DNA of 64,000 nucleotides from Anoxynatronum buryatiense (GTDB taxonomy: Bacteria; Bacillota; Clostridia; Peptostreptococcales; Tindalliaceae), in assembly GCF_900182905.1 (NCBI RefSeq), contig NZ_FXUF01000016.1, positions 1-64,000 of the forward strand, in the 5' to 3' direction. Position numbers and translations under genes: made by a program. Shown here piece after piece: positions 52,031 through 60,388 of the stretch (positions are counted from its first letter, which is position 1; each line of letters begins with the position of its first letter). The notes beneath the pieces are model-generated. The model ran no database searches, was not told where the DNA came from, and was given only the letters and a program-made list of their open reading frames with translations.

Positions 52031-53326
52031 GTGTCTGAAGAACATACTAACCCACTCGATAATCAAAATAATTTTTCAACAGAGGACGAACATTTGAGCT
52101 ATTACTCCATCAAGCTTTTGGATTCCTTAGCTGAAAGAAAAGGTCTCCAACACATCGTTGATCTTGGATATGAAATGTTGGGTAATCCCTTTCATGTAGT
52201 GGACTTAAGCTGGAAGCGTCTTGCTTATACAAAAAACTGTATTGCTGATGATGATCGCTTATGGCAAGAGTTTGATGCCACAGGCTATTTGTCAGTTAAA
52301 AGCGTAACGCATTACTTAAGTGTGAGTTTTACTCAAAAGCTGATCAACAGTCCTACTCCATTTTTTTGGGATGACGGCTACACGAAATATGGTCGACTCA
52401 TGAGCAGAATCTCAATTGGAAACAAAGCGATCGCTGCCATTGGAGTATTGGATAAAAACAGGCCTTTCAAAGAAAGCGATATCAAGATTGCATCGATCAT
52501 TTCTGATGCATTATCTGCAGAAATGCAGAAAAATAAGTTTATCCATTTTACAAAAGGACTCTTGTATGAAGATTTCATTAAAGATTTGCTTGACAAAAAA
52601 ATTGCCAATAGTAATGTCATGGAAGAAAGGAAAAATTATCTTCATCTTAACTTAAAGAAACACATTTATGTCCTTACTGCTGATGTAAGCGAGTTTGACA
52701 GCACACGTATTTCACTCTCATTTATTCAAGGTATGCTGGAGAGAATCATAGGCGAAAGCAAATCCATTATTTATAATGATCACATTGTCATTGTTGTAAG
52801 TTATAACCAGGAAAAAGATTTTCGAAAGTGCTATGAGGAGAAGACAAAAGAGTTATTAAAAGATAATAAAATCCGTATTGGAATAAGTCGTCCGTTCACC
52901 AACCTTGAACACATTCATCCTTTTTATTTGCAGTCCCTTGAAGCTTTATTTCTTGGTGTTCGCATGAAAAGCGACAATATTTATATACCATACGATGACT
53001 ATGCCATTTATCACATCTTAAAAACGTGTTCAAAGCAAGATGATTTGCTGGAATTTTGCAATCCATCCTTACTTGCTCTTATTCGTTATGATCTTGAATA
53101 TGATACAGATTACACCAAAAGCCTGTATGTTTATACTATAAGTTCAAAAAGCATTACTTCATCTGCTAATACTCTGAAAATGCATCGAAATACCATGATT
53201 TACCGCATTAGAAAAATTGCCGAAATAATGAAAATGGATCTATCGGACTACGAAACGTTTCTTCATATCCAATTATCATTTATGGTGTTAAAGTACGACA
53301 ATAAATATGTGCATCTATTTACTTGA
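52031..53326 (+). CDS. PucR/CdaR-type transcriptional regulator
   Basis: 431-residue regulator. An N-terminal sensory region (about 1-160, GAF-like: GNPFHVVDLSWKRLAYTKN ... GNKAIAAIGVLDKNRPF), a middle nucleotide-cyclase-like CdaR segment (IYVLTADVSEF..., HIVIVVSYN, KIRIGISRPFTNLEHI), and a C-terminal PucR helix-turn-helix (SSANTLKMHRNTMIYRIRKIAEIMKMDLSDYETFLHIQLSFMVL). It likely controls the adjacent alcohol/aldehyde dehydrogenase operon in response to a substrate-derived ligand; this is inferred from position. GTG 52031 has GGGGG 8 nt upstream; the ATG at 52013 has no binding site. AT-rich like its neighbours. Confidence 0.88.
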   Translation: MSEEHTNPLDNQNNFSTEDEHLSYYSIKLLDSLAERKGLQHIVDLGYEMLGNPFHVVDLSWKRLAYTKNCIADDDRLWQEFDATGYLSVKSVTHYLSVSFTQKLINSPTPFFWDDGYTKYGRLMSRISIGNKAIAAIGVLDKNRPFKESDIKIASIISDALSAEMQKNKFIHFTKGLLYEDFIKDLLDKKIANSNVMEERKNYLHLNLKKHIYVLTADVSEFDSTRISLSFIQGMLERIIGESKSIIYNDHIVIVVSYNQEKDFRKCYEEKTKELLKDNKIRIGISRPFTNLEHIHPFYLQSLEALFLGVRMKSDNIYIPYDDYAIYHILKTCSKQDDLLEFCNPSLLALIRYDLEYDTDYTKSLYVYTISSKSITSSANTLKMHRNTMIYRIRKIAEIMKMDLSDYETFLHIQLSFMVLKYDNKYVHLFT

Positions 53327-53499
53327 CTTTTATTTGGTAACCCGAGAATACATTAAGCGGCAGTGAGAAATACAAAAAAGTAATTGACAGCCCAAACCTT
53401 AACAATGCCTATTAAGTGAGTGAATTGCATACTTCACCTTTTTGCCAAATCAAAAGAGAATAGAGTAGAAAACTGATTTCAATGGGTGGCCTTTACGTG

Positions 53500-53600
53500 T
53501 CGCCCATTTATTTTCAGCCTCCCCTCATCAAACCGTACGTGAGGTTTTCCCTCATACGGCTTTCCTATCCTCTTCGTCAAGTGCAATGACGGCTGTAAAT
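53500..53600 (-). mobile_element. 3' fragment of a group II intron (domain V-like)
   Basis: On the minus strand, AAGCCGTATGAGGGAAAACC followed by TCACGTACGGTT and GATGAGGGGAGG is the typical domain V hairpin of bacterial group II introns. The rest of the intron is absent here. A short open frame over it (KPYEGKPHVRFDEG) is a known translation of this RNA and is not a gene. The remainder of 53327-53691 shows no gene. Confidence 0.75.
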
Positions 53601-53691
53601 GATACTCTGAAAGTGAGCCAGAAATAGCTGCACTGCTACCTCTAAATCGGACAGTAGAACTGAACCACATCAGTTATAGTGTCAGAAAGAG

Positions 53692-53900
53692 GTGAAATGG
53701 ATGGGACCACACCCTACTCAGGCCGAAAGAGATGAAATCTTGAAACTCCATTTTGAAAAAGGATACTCTACCAGGTTATTAGCTCGCAAGACAGGATTTT
53801 CGAGATCAGAAATTCTTAATTGGATTCGAGACTACCATAAAAACAGTCAGGTCACTGATATTACAGCTAAGAAAAGTCAGCTCAAGAAGGCTTCTGAAGC
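53692..53900 (+). pseudogene. N-terminal helix-turn-helix fragment of an unrelated transposase
   Basis: Encodes about 65 residues with a homeodomain-like helix-turn-helix (AERDEILKLHFEKGYSTRLLARKTGFSRSEILNWIRDY), as in OrfA of IS3/IS150-type elements. It runs into the IS1182 remnant at about 53885-53905 where the reading frame changes, so it is truncated at its 3' side. A ribosome binding site GAGGTG precedes it. Confidence 0.7.
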
Positions 53901-53902
53901 AA

Positions 53903-54340
53903 AGAGGATCCTTCCGAAAACGCGAATACGTCTACGATGAGTACTATGACTGTTACCTGTGTCCACGAGATAAGATCCTCTCCTATCGCACCACCAACCG
54001 GGAAGGGTACAGGGAATACCATTCCAATCCAGCCAACTGTAGAACCTGCCCTCATCTGGACCAGTGTAACGAAAGCAGTGACGATACCAAACGGCTCATG
54101 CGTCATGTATGGCAAGATTACCTGGATGAAGCGGAACACCTGCGGCACATGACCCAGAACAAAACCATCTACGAAAGACGCAAGGAAACCATCGAACGAG
54201 TCTTTGCGGACATGAAAGAAAAGCATGGCATGCGGTGGACAACCCTTAGAGGCATGAAACGGGTAGCCACTGAAGAAATGCTTGTGGCGGCTGCCATGAA
54301 CCTGAAAAAACTGGCACCTGGAAGTGGCGTAGGGAGTTGA
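53903..54340 (+). pseudogene. 5'-truncated IS1182-family transposase
   Basis: An open frame to the stop at 54340 encodes the C-terminal ~145 residues of an IS1182-type transposase: FRKREYVYDEYYDCYLCPRD, a zinc-like cluster (CRTCPHLDQC), and ERRKETIERVFADMKEKHGMRWTTLRG, the end of the DDE domain. The N-terminal half is missing and is replaced by an unrelated helix-turn-helix fragment. No start codon belongs to this frame. Confidence 0.85.
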
Positions 54341-54387
54341 CGGGCCCTGGGCCGTCTTCTTTCAAACGCTTTGTGGCTTTCCTACGC

Positions 54388-54423
54388 AAAATGCTGGCTC
54401 CCATTCAGGGAAACCAGCATTTT
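54388..54423. terminator. Hairpin after the IS1182 remnant
   Basis: AAAATGCTGG-C-TCCC pairs with GGGA-AA-CCAGCATTTT, symmetrical A/T ends. It sits between the IS1182 fragment and the convergent membrane protein gene. Confidence 0.75.
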
Positions 54424-54451
54424 GTCTTCGGTCTGAGCATTCAAAAGAATG

Positions 54452-54898
54452 CTAATCCTCATCTTTCTTGTTTTGAAATCTGTTTATTATAATCGTCGTT
54501 ACTGCTATAACGATAGCAACACCGGCCGTTATAAATAACATTGGTGCTGCCATTTCATCAATCCGACTAGAATTACTGAAACTTGCATTTTTTACAAGAA
54601 CCAAAATGGCTACAGAAACCATGACCGCAAGACCCATAGTAAGAAACACTTTTAAAAAAGGCTTTTCTTTTTCGGATGACGGTCCAACATAGGCGTTAGC
54701 TGATATTAGCCTTACAACATAGATTCCTGAGAAAATCGTTAAAACTATCATTACATTCGCTGGATAGCTCACCCATCTAAACCCAAACCCATGAAGACCT
54801 ACATCAAGCATCAACATATATAAAAGCATAAGGAATGTCTGGTTTCCAATTTTATTCTTTCTTTGAACCTGCATTTCGTCTAATCCTTTTTTATTCAT
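54452..54898 (-). CDS. Small membrane protein paired with an XRE regulator
   Basis: 148-residue protein with four predicted membrane segments (about residues 20-40, 48-65, 85-105, 118-138) and charged ends. It resembles the DUF2178/DUF6773-type proteins that are commonly encoded next to a short helix-turn-helix gene in Firmicutes, but I cannot fix the family. Start at 54898 has GGGAGG 9 nt upstream and overlaps the end of the regulator gene (stop 54891) by 8 nt. Possibly a regulator-modulating or stress membrane protein. Confidence 0.7.
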   Translation of the reverse strand: MNKKGLDEMQVQRKNKIGNQTFLMLLYMLMLDVGLHGFGFRWVSYPANVMIVLTIFSGIYVVRLISANAYVGPSSEKEKPFLKVFLTMGLAVMVSVAILVLVKNASFSNSSRIDEMAAPMLFITAGVAIVIAVTTIIINRFQNKKDED

Positions 54899-55100
54899 TT
54901 TGATCATCCTCCCAAAAAATATCATTTAGAGTCTTATCCAGTACTCTACAGATCGATACACATAAATTTATCGTTGGATTGTAATCACCGTTCTCAATAG
55001 CATTAATAGTTTGCCTTGTTACACCTACTGCATCAGCAACATCCTTTTGTGACATATCTTTTGCCGCTCGTGCAGACTTCAACCTTAAATTTTTACTCAA
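54891..55100 (-). CDS. XRE-family transcriptional regulator
   Basis: 69-residue single-domain Cro/CI-type helix-turn-helix protein: LKSARAAKDMSQKDVADAVGVTRQTINAIENGDYNPTINLCVSICRVLDKTLNDIFW. Short regulators of this YgzD/YozG-like type usually repress their own operon with the downstream membrane protein, with which it overlaps. It sits between transposon remnants and has low GC, so it may have come with a mobile element. Confidence 0.9.
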   Translation of the reverse strand: MSKNLRLKSARAAKDMSQKDVADAVGVTRQTINAIENGDYNPTINLCVSICRVLDKTLNDIFWEDDQNE

Positions 55101-55150
55101 TGTATCACCCCGAATCTTAGTACTAAAACCACAAGAGTTCTTCTACATGT

Positions 55151-55179
55151 AAAGTATCATTTATTTGATTATATGTCAA
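55151..55179 (-). promoter_or_regulatory. Promoter of the XRE regulator operon
   Basis: Minus strand TTGACA (55174-55179), 17-bp spacer, TACTTT (55151-55156). A GACATATA motif occurs at the -35 region and again about 30 bp upstream, a possible autoregulatory operator. Confidence 0.7.
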
Positions 55180-55239
55180 GTTTATTTTACTATATGTCTT
55201 TTATACTATATACCAATTCCTTTTCGTCTTCTTTGGCAT

Positions 55240-55868
55240 TTCGCACCTTTTGGACATGGAAAAAGCCCTCGTGGTTTTCCTGAACTTCCGAGATAATTAA
55301 CTCTCAAGGTACATTTCGAAGAAAGTAAAGCCTCAAAAAGGCGGCCATCAAGGAGAATCCCTTCAAGTCGGGTCCACTGATTTAAGCAGTAAGTGATGGC
55401 TTTTCCCAGAGGTGATTTGGGGAGGGCGGGCGTTTGTTTTCTTTCAGCCGCGCCAAGAAAGCCTCTGTCACAGGCCTTGACTGTTCCAGGTGGGCAGTGT
55501 AGCGTTCCTGAGGAGAAAGGTCTTTTAACTCACTTTCCAGCTCAAAGAGCCGGTTGCAGAAGGCCAGCCCTTCTGCAGACCTGGTGTGGGAGAGAGGTTC
55601 CTTCTCCTTGGTGAGTACCTTCAGGGCATTGGTGAACATACGCTGGGCATGGACCCAGCAGCCGATGACTCTCACCCCGGAAATCTGATTGTAGCCCTGA
55701 TACCCATCGGTGTGCAGATACCCCTTGAAGCCTTTCAGGAAGGCTGCCGGGTGTTTGCTGGCCCGGGTGGTCTGGTGGAACATCTGTATGACCGGTGGCG
55801 TAATGCCAAATGTAGGACTTGTTGGCAGCGGCGCGGCCTTCTTCCCGTAGGACCTGGAGTTCTATCTC
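55240..55868 (-). pseudogene. 3' part of an IS66-family transposase (TnpC) gene
   Basis: On the minus strand it continues the IS66 protein after the RIT insertion: ELQVLREEGRAAANKSYIWHYATGHTD (55864-55780), then FLKGFKGYLHTDGYQGYNQISGVRVIGCWVHAQRMF, TEAFLARLKENK, a stop at 55382, and beyond it KAITYCLNQWTRLEGILLDGRL near 55330-55390. After DGRL the sequence changes to RVNYLGSSGKPRGLF, a tail seen on other clostridial insertion sequences, so the 3' end is also replaced. Its missing 5' part is at 59344-59685. Confidence 0.88.
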
Positions 55869-55869
55869 A

Positions 55870-55897
55870 TCATTATAGAAACGTTTCTATAATGATG
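55870..55897. repeat. 28-bp perfect palindrome at the left end of the RIT element
   Basis: ATCATTATAGAAAC followed by GTTTCTATAATGAT, a gapless 28-bp dyad between the IS66 flank and the left terminal repeat, overlapping the latter by 3 bp. It is absent from the right end. Its half-site resembles the ATTATCGAAAC half-sites of the terminal repeats. Confidence 0.95.
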
Positions 55898-55983
55898 ATT
55901 ATCGAAACCACCGTTTTATCGAAACCAGCCCGCAGCAAACTATGTAAAATGAACTGCGAACCGTTAATTTGTTTCGATAATCA
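55895..55983 (+). repeat. Left 89-bp terminal inverted repeat of the RIT element
   Basis: Identical over 89 bp to the reverse complement of 59255-59343. It begins with GATGATTATCGAAACC and ends with GTTTCGATAATC, so the repeat itself is bounded by an inverted pair. TTATCGAAACCA occurs twice as a direct repeat inside (about 55900 and 55918). These are likely recombinase-binding arms. Confidence 0.97.
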
Positions 55984-56036
55984 TAATACCTTAGAATTGA
56001 GATAATCGAAAAATCTCAAATCTGGAGGTATTAAAC

Positions 56037-57254
56037 ATGGAACGACAAACGATCAATCAATTAGCACAAGGAGTCTTAGCTGAGTTAGTAAAAATGCACT
56101 ACGCGGAGATTAGCATCACACATTTTAGACAGGCTTTTAACAGGATTGAAAGGTACGCCACAAAAAACGGCGAGACTTTCATCTCTGATAGTCTGACTAA
56201 AAGGTATCTGTTTGACAACCACGGATGGGACATTGATTACCAGAGCAAACCAACGGCGCATGTCACCAGTCAATTACGGGTGATTAGGGTATTACAGTTT
56301 TACGAGGAATTCGGTAGTATACCAAGCAGGATATGCGGTACCAAAGAAATACCGACTTGCTTTAAGCATTGTTATGACATGTACATTTCTGAATGCGTTG
56401 ACCGAGGCTTATCAAACAAAACAATCACCACCAGATCCGATGACATTTATGATTTTCTTGTATTTGCCCATGACAAAGGCTTTTCAAGCATCACTGAAGT
56501 AGAAAAGGGATTCCTTGATAAGTACCTTCTGAAACGTAACGCTCAAGCCCCGGGAGCGATACCTCGGATTTTATCATCACTCCGCTGCTTTTTTCGCTGT
56601 ATGTTTTCAAACGGTGTGATTGCAATTGATTTATCGTTCTTCATCCCATCTGGATCAAGGTATCCGACAAAAACTGTACAAAAACTATGGACTGGTGAAG
56701 AGGTCAAAGATCTTCTCGGGTTTGTTAACAGATCAGACTCCATTGGCAAACGCGATTATGCGCTCATGCTGCTTGTACTCAGATATGGAATGCGTACAGG
56801 AGACATCCTAAACCTTAGATTAACGGATATCAATTGGCAGAATATGATCATCCAATTTCGCCAAGAGAAAACATCAGTCCCGAATGCGCTGCCCATTTTG
56901 GATGATGTCGGTTGGGCATTAGCAGACTGGTTAACCAACGCAAGACCCAAGCAAGCAACCACAAATCACGTTTTCATACTCCTTACGGCTCCATATTGCG
57001 GCTTGAAGAATTTAAGGAATGTGTTTAATAGACACATGGCAGCTGCGGGTATATCAAACTCCGGATACGGAAAATCCGGACCGCACTCACTAAGACATGC
57101 CCTTGCTTCTAATATGCTAGCAGAGCGTGTGCCCCTTCCCGTGATTTCATCAGTTCTCGGCCATACTTCTTCGGCATCAACAATGGTGTACCTGCATAGT
57201 GACGTCGAGGGGCTGAGACAGTGCGCACTTGACATCGAGGAGGGCGAATCATGA
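56037..57254 (+). CDS. ritA: RIT tyrosine recombinase A
   Basis: 405-residue site-specific integrase, first of the trio. A core-binding SAM-like domain spans about residues 105-200, followed by the catalytic domain: Arg I in LLVLRYGMRTGDILNLRLTDINW, HxxR in GPHSLRHALASNML, the second His region in VLGHTSSASTMVYLHS, whose Tyr is the nucleophile. An extra N-terminal ~100 residues is typical of RitA. GGAGG precedes ATG by 8 nt. It overlaps the next gene by 4 bp (ATGA). Gene name follows published RIT usage. Confidence 0.92.
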   Translation: MERQTINQLAQGVLAELVKMHYAEISITHFRQAFNRIERYATKNGETFISDSLTKRYLFDNHGWDIDYQSKPTAHVTSQLRVIRVLQFYEEFGSIPSRICGTKEIPTCFKHCYDMYISECVDRGLSNKTITTRSDDIYDFLVFAHDKGFSSITEVEKGFLDKYLLKRNAQAPGAIPRILSSLRCFFRCMFSNGVIAIDLSFFIPSGSRYPTKTVQKLWTGEEVKDLLGFVNRSDSIGKRDYALMLLVLRYGMRTGDILNLRLTDINWQNMIIQFRQEKTSVPNALPILDDVGWALADWLTNARPKQATTNHVFILLTAPYCGLKNLRNVFNRHMAAAGISNSGYGKSGPHSLRHALASNMLAERVPLPVISSVLGHTSSASTMVYLHSDVEGLRQCALDIEEGES

Positions 57255-58228
57255 ATCGCTTTCCTGTTTTCAAAAGCCAGCTTGGATACTTGCTTGAACA
57301 ATATGTCGAATACAGAAGGATGCGCGGGTACAAATCTCAAAGCGGCGAAGATGATATCTGCCAATTTGACTCTTATGCGGCAGCCTCACCGATAACGGCA
57401 AACATTCTCACAAAGGAATTGGTTGAAGCCTACATCGCCAGACGTCCCGGCGAGAAACGGACAACGCAAACCCACAGAATTTCTACCGTACGGTGTTTTG
57501 GTAAATATCTTGTTCGCTGCGGCATAGACGCATATATTCTCCCCAATGGTGTACTTCCCATTGCCAAGTATGACTTCATACCTCATGTGTTGAGTACGGG
57601 TGAAGTGGTGCGTCTAATAAATGTGGCTGATTCGTTACCCTATCGGGCAAACTATCCAAGACGTCACATCGTGATGCCAATGATGTTCAGATTAATTTAT
57701 GGCTGTGGTTTGCGGGTGTCCGAGGCATGTAGTTTGCAGATCAACGATGTAGACTTGCAAACTGGCGTCCTGCTTGTGCGTGCAGCTAAATTCAATAAAG
57801 ATCGATATGTTCCCATGGCTCAAATCCTTCTTCAAAGATGTCAGCGATATTTTGCCAAAACAATTCTGACCGGCAATATTAAATCACCATTTTTACCGTC
57901 ACCCTCAGGAGGGTTTTACAACAGGAGCACCGTGGGATACACTTTTCGCCAATGCCTTGCAATTGCTGGAATACCACATTTCGATGACGGTCCGACCGTT
58001 CATTCTTTGCGCCACTCTTTCGCTGTACACAACTTGGTAAGATGGGGCACCGAAGGTAAGGATATCGACACATTACTGCCATATTTATCTGCATACTTGG
58101 GCCATGAGAATTTGCTTGGTACCGAGCGTTATCTAAGAATGACAACGGAAATGTTTCCGGCGTTAAGGGAGAAAATCAGCACAGGATGCTCATGGCTGAT
58201 ACCGGAGGTGGCTCACCATGAGGACTAA
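57251..58228 (+). CDS. ritB: RIT tyrosine recombinase B
   Basis: 325-residue tyrosine recombinase, second of the trio. Catalytic residues are visible in FRLIYGCGLRVSEACSLQINDVDL (Arg I), VHSLRHSFAVHNL (HxxR) and AYLGHENLLGTERYLRMT (His/Tyr). Start codon overlaps the ritA stop codon; its stop lies 11 nt inside ritC, so all three are translated from one message. The strict gene order A-B-C in RIT elements suggests the proteins act as a complex. Confidence 0.92.
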   Translation: MNRFPVFKSQLGYLLEQYVEYRRMRGYKSQSGEDDICQFDSYAAASPITANILTKELVEAYIARRPGEKRTTQTHRISTVRCFGKYLVRCGIDAYILPNGVLPIAKYDFIPHVLSTGEVVRLINVADSLPYRANYPRRHIVMPMMFRLIYGCGLRVSEACSLQINDVDLQTGVLLVRAAKFNKDRYVPMAQILLQRCQRYFAKTILTGNIKSPFLPSPSGGFYNRSTVGYTFRQCLAIAGIPHFDDGPTVHSLRHSFAVHNLVRWGTEGKDIDTLLPYLSAYLGHENLLGTERYLRMTTEMFPALREKISTGCSWLIPEVAHHED

Positions 58229-59243
58229 AAGTATACCGACTGATTTTGCCAAATGTGTCACTCGATTTCTCACAATTCACTTGCCAGGTGAAAGGAATCT
58301 GAGTCCGCAAACCATTAAATCATACAGCTTTGCTTTGAAAATGTACATTGGGTACCTTGATTCTTCTGCTGGGATTAAGCCTGAGCGAATAGAGCTAAAG
58401 GATATATTGGCAGGCAGCATCATGGGATTTCTGGCATCAATGGGTGAATCCAGCCCAAAAACTCACAACCAGCGTCTTTCAGCGCTCAAAACCTTTGTTC
58501 GTTATGCAATGCTGGAATACCCAATCTTCATACTTGACGGGCAACGTATACTTGCCATTCCATCGAAACGGAGTTCTGAAAACGAGATCATCTATTTGGA
58601 GAAAGACGCAATGAAAGCTTTATTGGCGACTCCCGATCAAAAGAACGTCCGTGGCAGGCGGGATCTTGCGATAATGGCTTTGCTTTACGACACTGGGGCT
58701 CGGGTTCAAGAGCTGATAAATCTAAAGGTCAAAAATATGCGGCTTGTGAAGCCGGAGACAGTAACATTGTTCGGTAAAAGAAGAAAAATGCGAACAATCC
58801 CAATCATGCCTGAGACAGCAAGAATCTTGGAGGTATATATGCGTGACCGGGGATTTCTGGAACAATCTGCTTGTGGAGACCTTTATTTATTCAATTCTAT
58901 GAACAGGGCACAGTTTACAAGGCCGGGGATATCAAAGATTCTCAAGCGTCATTTTCTCATAGCAAAACAAGCTAATTCATCAGTCCCATTTCCTAATGAT
59001 ATCCACCCTCATGCTTTTCGGGCCAGCAAAGCCATTCATCTTCTTGAGTCCGGCGTCAACATCATCGCAATTCGGGATTTTCTTGGGCACACAAGCGTCT
59101 CAACTACTCAGGTTTACCTGAGAGTAAACAGCCAAGCTAAAAGAGAGGCAATCGTTCAGGCTTACCCTTCCTTGGCGGAATCAGTCCCTGCTTGGCAGGA
59201 AAATTGTGATCTGATGAAATTATTGAATCAAATGTGCTCGTAA
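58218..59243 (+). CDS. ritC: RIT tyrosine recombinase C
   Basis: 341-residue tyrosine recombinase, third of the trio. N-terminal core-binding domain (about 10-105: SPQTIKSYSFALKMYIGYLD ... THNQRLSALKTFVRYAM) and catalytic domain with Arg I in LLYDTGARVQELINLKVKNM, a less common HAFRAS in place of HxLRHT, and LGHTSVSTTQVYLRVN carrying the Tyr. It ends 11 bp before the right terminal inverted repeat. All catalytic residues appear present, so the trio looks functional. Confidence 0.92.
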   Translation: MRTKSIPTDFAKCVTRFLTIHLPGERNLSPQTIKSYSFALKMYIGYLDSSAGIKPERIELKDILAGSIMGFLASMGESSPKTHNQRLSALKTFVRYAMLEYPIFILDGQRILAIPSKRSSENEIIYLEKDAMKALLATPDQKNVRGRRDLAIMALLYDTGARVQELINLKVKNMRLVKPETVTLFGKRRKMRTIPIMPETARILEVYMRDRGFLEQSACGDLYLFNSMNRAQFTRPGISKILKRHFLIAKQANSSVPFPNDIHPHAFRASKAIHLLESGVNIIAIRDFLGHTSVSTTQVYLRVNSQAKREAIVQAYPSLAESVPAWQENCDLMKLLNQMCS

Positions 59244-59254
59244 GATCCACTCTG

Positions 59255-59343
59255 GATTATCGAAACAAATTAACGGTTCGCAGTTCATTTTACATAGTTT
59301 GCTGCGGGCTGGTTTCGATAAAACGGTGGTTTCGATAATCATC
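59255..59343 (-). repeat. Right 89-bp terminal inverted repeat of the RIT element
   Basis: Exact reverse complement of 55895-55983. The outer end (GATAATCATC) meets the IS66 sequence GGCATGGAGGACG directly, without the additional palindrome seen at the left end. Confidence 0.97.
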
Positions 59344-59685
59344 GGCATGGAGGACGACCTTTGCCAGCAGCTCCCGGTGCAGCTCTTGATAAAGGGAGTC
59401 CAGTCAGTCATGGGCACCCCGAATCATCCAGTTGGCCATGGTCTGGCGGGAGATGTCCCAGCCAAAATGTCGAAGCTGCTGTTCCTGGCGGTACAGGCGT
59501 AATCCTTCCCTGTACTTCCGGTTTATGACAAAGACCATGAAGGAGGGGGAGACGAAACTGCCTGGCAGTACCGGCGCCGGCATGGGAGCGGTGATAACGG
59601 GAGTGGTGATGCCCTCCTGTTCACAGGCCCGGCAGATGTATACATGGCGCACATGTTCCACCACTTTCACCTGGGCAGGAATGAT
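59344..59685 (-). pseudogene. Middle (5') part of the split IS66-family transposase gene
   Basis: Minus strand encodes the IS66 zinc-finger and following region: IPAQVKVVEHVRHVYICRACEQEG, PVITAPMPAPVLPGSFVSPS, LYRQEQQLRHFGWDISRQTMANWMIRGAHD, a stop codon (59404-59406), then LDSLYQELHRELLAKVVLHAD up to the RIT junction. The N-terminal ~130 residues are missing: the frame instead continues, in phase, into a group II intron reverse transcriptase at about 59685. Confidence 0.88.
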
Positions 59686-59869
59686 TCCGGCACTTCCTTT
59701 GTTTTCTTTGACTCTGAGCCATACGCTCTTCAGAATGTCGGGCCGGTAGATTTTGTCGTACAATGCATGGAATTTTCGCTCGGGGTTTGCCTTTGCACAT
59801 TGGTATAGTGTCGTCGAGAAGCGTTCCGCTTTTTTTCAACACGGCATTAGTCATTTTTCTGACATTCAT
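59686..59869 (-). pseudogene. ltrA: N-terminal fragment of a group II intron reverse transcriptase/maturase
   Basis: Minus strand MNVRKMTNAVLKK is followed, after a +1 shift at a run of seven A, by KAERFSTTLYQCAKANPERKFHALYDKIY and RPDILKSVWLRVKENKGSAG, the N-terminal RT-0/RT-1 region of intron-encoded proteins. It is then joined in frame to IS66 sequence. The frameshift plus truncation make it non-functional. Confidence 0.82.
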
Positions 59870-60388
59870 GTGCTAGTTCGCTCCTTTCCAAGCCTTGAGT
59901 GATAGCAGAGATCCTGCCCTCCATCCGGTTATGTTGTCCGGATGTTCTTCGGTACTATGTTCCCCTCTGACTCCCTTCCGTCAAGTTCCCATTTCGGTTC
60001 CCCTTATAAGGTTCCTCTTTACGGCCGTCAGGTCATGACGGGGAGGGTCTCCCCAGTTCCGCTCATTACTTTCCCAGCATTTCGTTTCCCTTACTCCGGG
60101 AGATTCTTTGGTCCTGACTTCCAAGTTCATGGCACCGTCCATGGCCATCACCTATGCACAAGAGGTTCGGCTTCTCCTTGTCCTTTCTCTCGGTTTCTTT
60201 TAACGAAGCGGCAGAATTCACTTCATGTTACAACCTGCTGGTTTGCTTGCCCGATTTTCATCGGTACTTTTTCACAGGGCTTCAACCTTAGGATTTCTCC
60301 ACCAGTTGCCTGTCAGCTACTGAGCATCTTGGCATTTACTCAGACTGGACTTTCACCAGTTAGCAATTAACGGCTTGCTGAGCACGCG
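59870..60388 (-). ncRNA. 5' part of a group II intron RNA (domains I-IV region)
   Basis: The minus strand runs from about 60388 (starting near GTGCTCAGCAAGCCG) through AACTGGTGAAAGTCCAGT, GGAGAAATCCTAAGG, and GGAACTGGGGAGACC to a GAGGGCAGGATCTCTGC segment and GGAAAGGAGCGAAC just before the maturase start. These are typical domain I and pre-maturase sequences of bacterial group II introns. A plus-strand open frame of 142 codons across it is an RNA-derived artefact. The 3' domains are missing here; a domain V piece lies at 53500-53600 and could be from the same or another copy. Confidence 0.78.

Larger units (their letters stand above)
55895..59343 (+). mobile_element. Recombinase-in-trio (RIT) element inserted in an IS66 transposase
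   Basis: A 3.45-kb element containing only three overlapping tyrosine recombinase genes in the same direction, bounded by 89-bp perfect inverted repeats. It splits an IS66 tnpC: the flanks encode ...ELLAKVVLHAD (59344 side) and ELQVLREEG (55868 side), consecutive in intact IS66 proteins. TCATC occurs at both junctions (55868-55872 and 59339-59343), a possible target repeat. RIT elements are a described class; perfect ends and uninterrupted genes suggest this copy is recent and possibly active. Confidence 0.92.

Noticed and set aside
53479-53670. 63-codon minus-strand open frame (KPYEGKPHVRFDEG)
   Set aside because: This is the translation of group II intron domain V sequence, a well-known false gene.
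59942-60370. 142-codon plus-strand open frame
   Set aside because: It is antisense to group II intron RNA; no ribosome binding site.
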